Of a stretch of DNA of 64,000 nucleotides, positions 47,922 to 55,331 are shown one piece after another. The notes beneath the pieces are model-generated. The model had not been told where the DNA came from and did not search any database. It was given only the letters and a program-made list of their open reading frames with translations. Both the position numbers and the translations under genes were made by a program. Source of the DNA: Flavobacteriales bacterium (GTDB lineage Bacteria > Bacteroidota > Bacteroidia > Flavobacteriales_F > PHOS-HE28); assembly GCA_016712535.1 (NCBI GenBank), contig JADJQW010000003.1, forward strand, positions 575,001-639,000, in the 5' to 3' direction. How positions within the stretch are numbered: position 1 is the stretch's first letter; each line of letters opens with the position of its first letter.

Positions 47922-48602
47922 ATGATGGACCTGCTGATCGTCGAGGATGAGCGTTCACTGGCCGACGACGTCAAGGCCTATCTGGACGATCCCGGTACAC
48001 GGTGCATCATCGCAGGCACCGTGCGCGAAGCCTTGGACAACATCCTGGATAAGCCCTTCGACTGTGTGATCCTCGACTTGACCCTGCCTGATGGTAATGG
48101 CCTCGAAGTGTTGCGCAAGCTGAAAGAGCTAGGGCGGACCGACGGAGTCGTGATCGTGTCCGCGAAAGATGCATTGGACGATCGCATCGAGGGCCTGCGC
48201 ATCGGCGCGGATGACTATATCACAAAGCCCTTCCATCTGGCGGAACTGGCCGTGCGCGTGCAGGCCACGGTGCGCCGCACACGTTTCGAAGGGCATGACC
48301 GGTTACGCTTCGAAGAACTGGAGATCGACCTGCCCGCCCATACAGCATTGGTGCATGGGGTCCCGGTACCGCTGACACCCACGGAATTCCGGTTGTTGCG
48401 CCTGCTCACCTCATCGCGCGATCGCGTATTGCCGCGCAACGTGATCGCCGAACACCTCACTGGCGGCATGGATGACGACCGGGCACAGGAGTTGATCTAC
48501 GCGCACATGAAGAACCTGAAACGCAAGCTGACCGAGGCGGGCTGCGCCGATCGCATCCGTACCGTTCACGGTGTTGGCTACCGTTTTTCCGCTCAGGCAT
48601 GA
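47922..48602 (+). CDS. OmpR/PhoB-family response regulator
   Basis: 226 residues from the first of two ATGs at 47922, with GGAG 4-7 nt upstream as the ribosome site. Receiver: EDE, Asp52 in VILDLTLPDGNG, Ser in VIVSAKD, Lys in ITKPF. Winged-helix output (about 128-224): PLTPTEFRLLRLL, RVLPRNVIAEHL, and the final VHGVGYRF. It overlaps the histidine kinase gene by 4 bp. It probably controls the outer-membrane protein gene that follows. Confidence 0.95.
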   Translation: MMDLLIVEDERSLADDVKAYLDDPGTRCIIAGTVREALDNILDKPFDCVILDLTLPDGNGLEVLRKLKELGRTDGVVIVSAKDALDDRIEGLRIGADDYITKPFHLAELAVRVQATVRRTRFEGHDRLRFEELEIDLPAHTALVHGVPVPLTPTEFRLLRLLTSSRDRVLPRNVIAEHLTGGMDDDRAQELIYAHMKNLKRKLTEAGCADRIRTVHGVGYRFSAQA

Positions 48603-49882
48603 AGCTGCTGCAACGCACTCGGCGACCGATTTGGATCTATGCCACAGTGGTGCTGCTCCTGAGCATCCCGGCCTACTATCTCATCCTGCGCACGGTGTGG
48701 CTGGCAGATATCGACCAAGACCTTGAAGTGGTGAAGCGAAAGGTGGAGCGCGGCCTTCATGCGGAGCGGCTGACCCAGGAAGAGCTCGCCGAAGCAATCC
48801 AACGGATCAATGCGATCGAGGCGGGTGCGTACCTGTCCGTTCTTCCACCGGACAGTGTTGTAGAGGACCGGTTCCATACGATCGAGCGGCACGATGAACT
48901 GCACGGCCATGAGGAGCCGTTCCGAACCTACGAAAGCACGGTCGTGCTGAACGGAGTACCTCATGCGATCACCGTGACCCGCGTAGTCGAGGAAACCGAG
49001 GAATTGGTGACGGCGATCACCATGGTCACCTTGGTGTCGCTCGTGCTGCTCTTCGGCGGCGTGATGGTGTTCGACCGTGTCTCCGCTCGACGGATCTGGG
49101 CACCGTTCCATCGCCTGCTGGACGCGCTGAAGCGTTTCCAAGTGGACGGCCCCGTGCCCTTCAAAGCCACGCCTACGGGCGTTACCGAGTTCGATGAACT
49201 CGAACGCGTGGTGGAACAGCTCACACAACGGAACAGGGCCATCTATGCCGAGCAGCAGCGCTTCACGGAGAACGCCGCGCATGAATTGCGCACGCCGATC
49301 GCCTTGCTGCAAAGCAAAGTGGAACGTCTTTTCCAGACCAGCGGCCTCACCACGGAACAGGCCGGTCTGTTGGACGAGGCCAACCGGCTCTTGGGGCGGA
49401 TGCGCCGCACCCACGATGGTTTGTTGACTTTGATCCATGTGGACAATATGTTGGCGGGGCCGAGCGTGCTGTGCGATCCACACGTGATCGTCCGCTCGTT
49501 GCTGGACCAGGCACAGGAACACATCGCCAGCCTTGGCCTCTCGGTATCCTTGAAGGCGGAGCCACCTGTGCAATGGCCTATGGAGCCGGGTATGGCGGAG
49601 ATCCTGCTGGGCAACCTCGTGAGCAACGCCATCCGCCATAACAGATCGGGCGGACGAATCCGCATCCACATTTCCGCAACGATGTTCACTGTTACGAACA
49701 CTGGAACGGACAATCCCTTGGACCTGGACCGGCTGTTTAAGCGTTTCGCCGGTTCCGGCAAAGGGCTTGGCCTCGGCTTAGCCATTGCGCAACGCGTGTG
49801 TGAACGGCAGGGCTGGTCGCTCGGCTATGCCTTCGAGAAGGGCATGCACTGTTTCGGCGTACAGCCGAACACCTCCGGCTGA
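48599..49882 (+). CDS. Sensor histidine kinase
   Basis: 427 residues: membrane helix (about 10-32), a periplasmic sensor of about 110 residues, a second helix (about 140-160), a linker of HAMP type, HisKA with FTENAAHELRTPIAL (His228) and an ATPase domain with NLVSNAIRHN and GKGLGLGLAIAQR. It is the classical partner of the OmpR-type regulator upstream (ATGA overlap). The signal sensed is unknown. Confidence 0.95.
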   Translation: MKLLQRTRRPIWIYATVVLLLSIPAYYLILRTVWLADIDQDLEVVKRKVERGLHAERLTQEELAEAIQRINAIEAGAYLSVLPPDSVVEDRFHTIERHDELHGHEEPFRTYESTVVLNGVPHAITVTRVVEETEELVTAITMVTLVSLVLLFGGVMVFDRVSARRIWAPFHRLLDALKRFQVDGPVPFKATPTGVTEFDELERVVEQLTQRNRAIYAEQQRFTENAAHELRTPIALLQSKVERLFQTSGLTTEQAGLLDEANRLLGRMRRTHDGLLTLIHVDNMLAGPSVLCDPHVIVRSLLDQAQEHIASLGLSVSLKAEPPVQWPMEPGMAEILLGNLVSNAIRHNRSGGRIRIHISATMFTVTNTGTDNPLDLDRLFKRFAGSGKGLGLGLAIAQRVCERQGWSLGYAFEKGMHCFGVQPNTSG

Positions 49883-49923
49883 ACCTTCAGACTTTCTTCC
49901 GGAGCGCATCCGTGTTTCGCGGC

Positions 49924-51315
49924 ATGAAGATGTCCGCACTGCTCGTTTCATTGGCCGTGACTGGGCATTCGCTCGCCCAAACGACCGAGGATTCCTTGGC
50001 CTTCATGCGGTCACGGCGCATGAGCGATGCCGATCTCGCGAAAAAGCGCGAAGGCACTTTCTTCACCGGCATTCCCGACCTGTCTTCCGATCCGGTGACC
50101 GGCTTTGGCTTTGGCATACGTGGCAACGTGTATTGGAACGGCACGCGCGACGACCCGCGCTTCGCCTACACGCCCTACCTCGCCAAGCTCAAGGCCAATG
50201 CGGCCTACTACACCAGCAACGCCCGCGAGCTGGTGCTATCGCTCGATGCGCCCTATTACAAAGGCACGCGCTGGCGGATCAAAATCGACTTCAAGGCGCA
50301 GCAGAACCCCGCCAACCTCTACTTCGGGCTTACGGAGAGCACATTGGGTCCATTGCACCTTCCCTCCGATCCTACTGGTCCTGGCTTCAGCACCTATGCC
50401 GCTTTCGATGAAGCACGGAAGACCTTGCGTCCCGGAGAAGAGGGCGAAGCGGCGCTTGTCACGGACGCGCTCTCCAACCGGTTTCGCGAGACCGAGTACA
50501 TGCTCAACCTCAAAGGCGACTATGCCTTGGGCAGGGGGCGCTGGCGAGTCATGGCCGGTTACGAGATCCAGCATTTGCGGTATGCCACTTTCGAGGGCAC
50601 CGAGGCCGAGGCCCGCGATCCCTTGACCGGCGAAGAACTGACCGCGCCCAATGGACACTCACTGCTTCGGCGTGAATACGACCAGGAACTCATCTCCGGC
50701 GTTGATGGCGGCTGGGTCTCCATCGTGCAAGGGGCCATCATGCACGACACGCGCGACTTTGAGCCGGACCCCACGAGCGGCCACTATGTTGAAGTGGCGA
50801 ACGAGTTTTCGTCGCCAACCATCGGCTCTGAGTTCACCTTCAGTAAACTGTTCGTACAGGCGCGTTCCTATCACAAGCTGCCAGTGGGTCCACGCACCGT
50901 GCTCGCGGGGCGTGTTGCGGCCGGGAACATTTTCGGCTCCGAGGCGCCCTTTTTCGAGTTCCAGGACCAATGGAGCCCGGACGGCAGCATCAATGCGCTG
51001 GGCGGAAAGCAGTCTTTGCGGGGCTATCGTGCGAACCGCTTCCTCGCACGTGCGCTCTGGTTCGCCAACGTGGAACTGCGCGCTCGGCTGATCGACCTGT
51101 CTTGGGGCAAACAACGCTTCGGGGTTGGTGTGGCTTCCTTCGCCGACTTCGGCAGTGTGCGAGATCGTTGGCAGGATCTCGACCTCGCGCATGCACGAGC
51201 ATCCTATGGTGCGGGCTTGCGCATCGCCTGGAACCAAAGCACAATGCTCTTCCTCGACTACGGAGTATCACACGAGGACCGGCTGTTGTTCTTCGGGATC
51301 GGCCAGGTGTTCTGA
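49924..51315 (+). CDS. Outer-membrane beta-barrel protein (Omp85/surface-antigen type)
   Basis: 463 residues from the ATG at 49924; a GTG at 49912 is an alternative. Signal peptide (ALLVSLAVTGHSLAQ), then a 16-strand-like barrel with alternating aromatic/hydrophobic strands. The end shows LRGYRANRFLARALWFANVE, DYGVSHEDRLLFFGIGQVF, matching the C-terminal part of the bacterial surface-antigen (BamA-like) family, probably the DUF5982 type. No POTRA domains are visible. It lies 41 bp after the two-component genes, so it is probably controlled by them. Convergent with icmF. Confidence 0.85.
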   Translation: MKMSALLVSLAVTGHSLAQTTEDSLAFMRSRRMSDADLAKKREGTFFTGIPDLSSDPVTGFGFGIRGNVYWNGTRDDPRFAYTPYLAKLKANAAYYTSNARELVLSLDAPYYKGTRWRIKIDFKAQQNPANLYFGLTESTLGPLHLPSDPTGPGFSTYAAFDEARKTLRPGEEGEAALVTDALSNRFRETEYMLNLKGDYALGRGRWRVMAGYEIQHLRYATFEGTEAEARDPLTGEELTAPNGHSLLRREYDQELISGVDGGWVSIVQGAIMHDTRDFEPDPTSGHYVEVANEFSSPTIGSEFTFSKLFVQARSYHKLPVGPRTVLAGRVAAGNIFGSEAPFFEFQDQWSPDGSINALGGKQSLRGYRANRFLARALWFANVELRARLIDLSWGKQRFGVGVASFADFGSVRDRWQDLDLAHARASYGAGLRIAWNQSTMLFLDYGVSHEDRLLFFGIGQVF

Positions 51316-51334
51316 GAAAGCACGATCGAAGGTT

Positions 51335-54300
51335 TCACATGTTCCTTCTGTACTGCCCGCCAACCTCAAACATCGCCGCCGTAAGCTGACCCAGTGAACA
51401 ATACTTCGTCGCCTCCATCAGCACCTCGAACATGTTCTCGTTCCGGATCGCAGCCTGCTGCAGATCCTTGATCGCCTTCGCAGCTTCGTGCGCGTAAGCC
51501 GTTCTCAAGCTCTCCACGGTCGCTATCTGGGCTTCCTTCTCTTCTTCCGTCGCCCTGATCACTTCCTTCGGCAGGATCGTCGGTGATCCCTTGCTCGACA
51601 GGAAGGTATTCACCCCGATGATCGGATACTCGCCGGTATGCTTCAAGGTCTCGTAGTACAAGCTCTCTTCCTGGATCCGGCTGCGTTGGTACATCGTTTC
51701 CATCGCACCCAATACACCGCCGCGCTCCGTGATCCGATCGAACTCCGTCAAGACCGCTTCCTCCACGAGGTCCGTCAACTCCTCGATGATGAACGAGCCT
51801 TGCAAGGGATTCTCATTCTTCGCGAGCCCGAGTTCCTTGTTGATGATCAATTGGATCGCCATCGCCCTCCGAACGCTCTCTTCCGTCGGCGTCGTGATCG
51901 CTTCATCGTAGGCGTTCGTGTGCAGGCTATTGCAGTTGTCATAGATGGCGTAGAGCGCCTGCAACGTGGTGCGGATGTCGTTGAAGTCGATCTCCTGCGC
52001 GTGGAGGCTGCGGCCGCTGGTCTGGATGTGGTACTTGAGCATCTGACTGCGCTCGTCGGCGCCGTAGCGGTGCTTGAGCGCCTTGGCCCAGAGACGGCGC
52101 GCCACGCGGCCCATCACGGCGTACTCGGGGTCCATGCCGTTGCTGAAGAAGAAGCTCAGGTTGGGCGCGAAGGCGTTGATGTCCATGCCCCGGCTGAGGT
52201 AGTACTCCACGTAGGTGAAGCCGTTGGCCAGGGTGAAGGCGAGCTGCGAGATCGGGTTCGCACCGGCCTCCGCGATGTGGTAGCCGCTGATACTGACGCT
52301 GTAGAAGTTGCGGACCTTCTTGTCGATGAAGTACTGCTGCACATCACCCATCAACCGCAGCGCGAACTCGGTGCTGAAGATGCAGGTGTTCTGCGCCTGG
52401 TCTTCCTTGAGGATGTCGGCCTGCACGGTGCCGCGCACTTGCGCGAGGGTGTCGGCCTTGATCTTCTCGTAGACCTCTTTCGGAAGGACTTGATCGCCGG
52501 TGATGCCGAGAAGGAGGAGGCCGAGGCCATCGTTGCCTTTGGGTAATGCGCCCTCACCCCCGGCCCCTCTCCCAGGGAGAGGGGGGCCCTCACCCCGGCC
52601 CTCTCCCAGGGAGAGGGAGGAATGCGCATCCTCCTTCGAGAAGTCCGGGCGCTTGTTGAGTGCGTCGACGATGGCCTTCTTCACTTTGAAGACATCGGCC
52701 AAGACTTCTTCGTTCCGGAACCGGATGACCTGGTAGCCGCGTTCATTGAGCATAAGCGTTCGGGCCGCGTCCTCTTCTTTTTGCAAGTCGTGGATGTCAC
52801 CATCGACTTCGATGACCAGTTGCTTAGGCAGCGAAACGAAGTCGACGATGTAATTGTCGATGATGTGCTGGCGTCGGATGCGTCCGCCAGTGGCATTGCC
52901 CCGGATGGCCTGCCAGAGCTTGTCCTCGGCTTCCGTGGGGTTCTTCCGCATGCTGTTGGCGTAGGCCATCAGCTTCGCAGCAGTGGCAGGGTCACCGGTC
53001 ATATAGGCATGCACCTGGCCATCATCTTCTGCGGGATCCGTCCCCCTCTCCTTGGGAGAGGGGTTAGGGGTGAGGGCGTATTTCGGCCTCGCGATCCCCC
53101 GCTTCTCCCAGATCTCGTTGACCCGCTTCTCCACTTCGCCCTCGAGCTTGTGCTCGCGGATGTACTTCTCGCAGTTCTGGTCGATGGCGGCGTTCATGAA
53201 GAAGCCGAGCAGCATGGGCGCGGGACCGTTGATGGTCATGCTCACGCTGGTGGTGGGCGCACTCAGGTCGAAGCCGCTGTAGAGCTTCTTGGCATCGTCG
53301 AGGCAGCAGATGCTCACGCCGCTGTTGCCCACCTTTCCATAGATATCCGGACGGCGACCGGGATCGTGGCCGTAGAGCGTGACGCTGTCGAAGGCGGTGC
53401 TGAGGCGCTTGGCGGGCAGGCCCTGGCTCACGTAGTGGAAGCGCTTGTTGGTGCGCTCCGGTCCGCCCTCGCCGGCGAACATGCGCGCGGGGTCCTCGCC
53501 GGTGCGCTTGAAGGGATAGATGCCCGCCGTGTAGGGATAAAAGCCGGGTGTGTTCTCCTGCATGGCCCAGCGCACCTTGTCGCCCCAGCTGCGGAACTTC
53601 GGCAGCGCGACCTTCGGGATCTTCAGGTGACTGAGGCTCTCGGTGTGGTTCGGCACCTTGATCTCCTTGCCGCGCACCAAGTAGGTGTAGAACTCGCCGC
53701 CGTACTTCTCCTCTTCGCTCTTCCAGCCGCTGATCATGGCCCAGAGGTGCGGGTCGAGGTCCTTCTTCAGCGCGTCGAACTTCTTCACCAGCGTCGCGAC
53801 TTCGGCACTGCCATTTTCTGATCGTCTGATCGTCTGATCATCTGATCCGAGAAGGTCAGGCCCACCGAACGTCAGCACAGCCGAATAGAGACCGTAGAGT
53901 TGATCAGCAATCGTGGCTTGCTGCCTGACCTTCTCGTCATACCTCCGGTTGTTCTCGCTGATCTCGCTCAGGTAGCGGCTCTTGGCGGGGGGGATGATCC
54001 ACACCTTCTCGCTCATCTCGTCGTGCGCGTGGAAGCTGCTGTCGAGCGCGACGCCTGTCTTCTCGGCGATCTTCTTCATCAGGCGCGCGTACAGCGAGTT
54101 CGTGCCGGGATCGTTGAACTGGCTGGCGATCGTACCCACCACGGGCAGGTCATCGTCGTTGGCATCCCAGAGCTGGTGGTTGCGCTTGTACTGCTTCTTC
54201 ACGTCGCGCAGGGCATCGAGTGCGCCGCGCTTGTCGAACTTATTGATCGCCACCACATCGGCGAAGTCGAGCATGTCGATCTTCTCCAATTGCGTGGCCG

Positions 54301-55276
54301 CGCCGAACTCGGGCGTCATGATGTAGAGCGAGACATCGCTGTGGTCGAGGATCTCCGTATCGCTCTGGCCGATGCCGCTCGTTTCGAGGATGATCATGTC
54401 GAAGCCGGCGGCCTTCAGGATGCTCACGGCCTCCTTCACGTGCTTGCTCAGCGCGAGGTTGCTCTGGCGCGTGGCCAGTGAACGCATGTACACGCGCTCG
54501 CCGCGGATGCTGTTCATGCGGATGCGGTCGCCCAGCAGCGCGCCGCCGGTCTTGCGCTTGCTAGGGTCCACGCTGATCACGCCGATGGTCTTCGTGGGCT
54601 GATCGAGGATGAAGCGACGGATCAGCTCATCCACCATGGATGATTTGCCCGCGCCGCCCGTGCCCGTGATACCGAGGATCGGCGCCTTGTTCGCTTCGGC
54701 CTTCTTGTGGATCTCGTCGGCAATGGTGGCGAACACCTCCGGGTGGTTCTCCGCCGTGCTGATGAGCTTGGCGATGGCCGGCCAGTTGTTCGGTGTAAGC
54801 TTCTTCGCCTCGCCGTTCACCTTGTTGCTCAAGTCGAAGTCGGCCTTCTCGAGCATGTCGTTGATCATGCCCTGAAGGCCCATCGCACGACCGTCGTCCG
54901 GGTGGTACAACCGCGTGATGCCGTACGCATGCAGCTCCTTGATCTCTTCCGGAAGGATCGTGCCGCCGCCGCCGCCGAAGATCTTGATGTGCCCCGCTCC
55001 CTTCTCCTTCAGCAGGTCGAACATGTACTTGAAGTACTCGGTGTGCCCGCCCTGGTAGCTCGTCATGGCGATGGCGTGGGCATCCTCCTGGATCGCGGTG
55101 TTCACCACATCCTCCACGCTGCGGTCGTGCCCCAGGTGGATCACCTCGGCGCCGGTGCTCTGGATGATGCGCCGCATGATGTTGATCGCAGCATCGTGGC
55201 CGTCAAAGAGGGACGCAGCGGTAACGACGCGGATCTTGTGCTTGGGGACGTAGGGAGGGGCTTGGACGAAGGACAT
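51335..55276 (-). CDS. icmF: Fused adenosylcobalamin-dependent acyl-CoA mutase (IcmF type) with in-frame DUF559 insertion
   Basis: 1313 residues, about 190 longer than usual. Order: B12-binding domain (1-145; LFDGHDAAINI with His27 as cobalt ligand), a MeaB-like G-protein chaperone domain (about 195-450; P-loop GTGGAGKSS near 204-212), a linker, and a mutase domain (about 500-1313). This family interconverts acyl-CoA isomers such as isobutyryl- and n-butyryl-CoA, and the G-domain protects the cofactor. Residues 734-909 are foreign: a DUF559 endonuclease domain flanked by palindrome-encoded ALTPNPSPKERG and SLGEGRGEG. A second small insertion (near 477-487) comes from a TCTGATCG repeat. Both keep the frame. 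Whether the mutase still folds is unknown. Confidence 0.93.
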   Translation of the reverse strand: MSFVQAPPYVPKHKIRVVTAASLFDGHDAAINIMRRIIQSTGAEVIHLGHDRSVEDVVNTAIQEDAHAIAMTSYQGGHTEYFKYMFDLLKEKGAGHIKIFGGGGGTILPEEIKELHAYGITRLYHPDDGRAMGLQGMINDMLEKADFDLSNKVNGEAKKLTPNNWPAIAKLISTAENHPEVFATIADEIHKKAEANKAPILGITGTGGAGKSSMVDELIRRFILDQPTKTIGVISVDPSKRKTGGALLGDRIRMNSIRGERVYMRSLATRQSNLALSKHVKEAVSILKAAGFDMIILETSGIGQSDTEILDHSDVSLYIMTPEFGAATQLEKIDMLDFADVVAINKFDKRGALDALRDVKKQYKRNHQLWDANDDDLPVVGTIASQFNDPGTNSLYARLMKKIAEKTGVALDSSFHAHDEMSEKVWIIPPAKSRYLSEISENNRRYDEKVRQQATIADQLYGLYSAVLTFGGPDLLGSDDQTIRRSENGSAEVATLVKKFDALKKDLDPHLWAMISGWKSEEEKYGGEFYTYLVRGKEIKVPNHTESLSHLKIPKVALPKFRSWGDKVRWAMQENTPGFYPYTAGIYPFKRTGEDPARMFAGEGGPERTNKRFHYVSQGLPAKRLSTAFDSVTLYGHDPGRRPDIYGKVGNSGVSICCLDDAKKLYSGFDLSAPTTSVSMTINGPAPMLLGFFMNAAIDQNCEKYIREHKLEGEVEKRVNEIWEKRGIARPKYALTPNPSPKERGTDPAEDDGQVHAYMTGDPATAAKLMAYANSMRKNPTEAEDKLWQAIRGNATGGRIRRQHIIDNYIVDFVSLPKQLVIEVDGDIHDLQKEEDAARTLMLNERGYQVIRFRNEEVLADVFKVKKAIVDALNKRPDFSKEDAHSSLSLGEGRGEGPPLPGRGAGGEGALPKGNDGLGLLLLGITGDQVLPKEVYEKIKADTLAQVRGTVQADILKEDQAQNTCIFSTEFALRLMGDVQQYFIDKKVRNFYSVSISGYHIAEAGANPISQLAFTLANGFTYVEYYLSRGMDINAFAPNLSFFFSNGMDPEYAVMGRVARRLWAKALKHRYGADERSQMLKYHIQTSGRSLHAQEIDFNDIRTTLQALYAIYDNCNSLHTNAYDEAITTPTEESVRRAMAIQLIINKELGLAKNENPLQGSFIIEELTDLVEEAVLTEFDRITERGGVLGAMETMYQRSRIQEESLYYETLKHTGEYPIIGVNTFLSSKGSPTILPKEVIRATEEEKEAQIATVESLRTAYAHEAAKAIKDLQQAAIRNENMFEVLMEATKYCSLGQLTAAMFEVGGQYRRNM
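52550..52584. repeat. 35-bp palindromic repeat, left end, outer copy
   Basis: GCCCTCACCCCCGGCCCCTC followed by TCCCAGGGAGAGGGG. The core CCCCTCTCCC-AGGGAGAGGGG is a hairpin. In the same orientation as the inner copy and inverted relative to the right end. Confidence 0.85.
52586..52619. repeat. Palindromic repeat, left end, inner copy
   Basis: GCCCTCACCCCGGCCCTCTC followed by CCAGGGAGAGGGA. Tandem to the outer copy with 1 bp between. One end of the element therefore has two units and the other end has one. Confidence 0.85.
53043..53077. repeat. 35-bp palindromic repeat, right end, inverted
   Basis: CCCCTCTCCTTGGGAGAGGG followed by GTTAGGGGTGAGGGC. Inverted relative to the left copies. On the coding strand it gives ALTPNPSPKERG. 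Confidence 0.85.
53814..53848. repeat. TCTGATCGTC repeat inserted in frame in icmF
   Basis: About four TCTGATC units (TTTTCTGATCGTCTGATCGT and on) coding for SDDQTIRRSENG between DLLG and SAEVATLVKKF. The same units occur at 34741-34800 and 40373-40510. Confidence 0.7.
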
Positions 55277-55331
55277 GAGGCGAAGGTATCGGTGGAGCAG
55301 AGCATATCATGCGTTTCGCCAAATTGCGGGC

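Larger units (their letters stand above)
52550..53077 (-). mobile_element. DUF559 endonuclease element bounded by inverted palindromic repeats
   Basis: 528 bp (exactly 176 codons). It begins with GCCCTCACCCC and ends with GGGGTGAGGGC as terminal inverted repeats, each part of a 35-bp palindromic unit. The interior encodes a DUF559 domain (Vsr-like, PD-(D/E)XK fold): EAEDKLWQAIRG, RRQHIIDNYIVDFVSL, LVIEVDGDIHDLQK, GYQVIRFRNEEVL. Conserved acidic residues and the E-V-D pair are present, so the nuclease may be active. An internal Met (MTGDPATAAK) could start an independent protein. Excision of these 528 bp would leave RPKYALPKGNDGLG, a clean mutase sequence. That it moves is inference. Confidence 0.75.

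Noticed and set aside
52550..52619. CRISPR repeats
   Set aside because: The two tandem units are 35-bp palindromes with a 1-bp gap and no spacers.
52550..53077. Intein in IcmF
   Set aside because: No intein splicing blocks (no Cys/Ser start, no HN-Cys/Ser/Thr end). The block is DUF559 with palindrome-derived ends, so splicing is not expected.
52622..53821. Plus-strand frame over icmF and its insertion
   Set aside because: Product is Val/His/Asp-rich shadow sequence; the minus strand carries the real domains.
55277..55331. Cobalamin riboswitch before icmF
   Set aside because: Only 55 bp separate icmF from the divergent phosphatase gene, and no B12-box-like sequence is seen.
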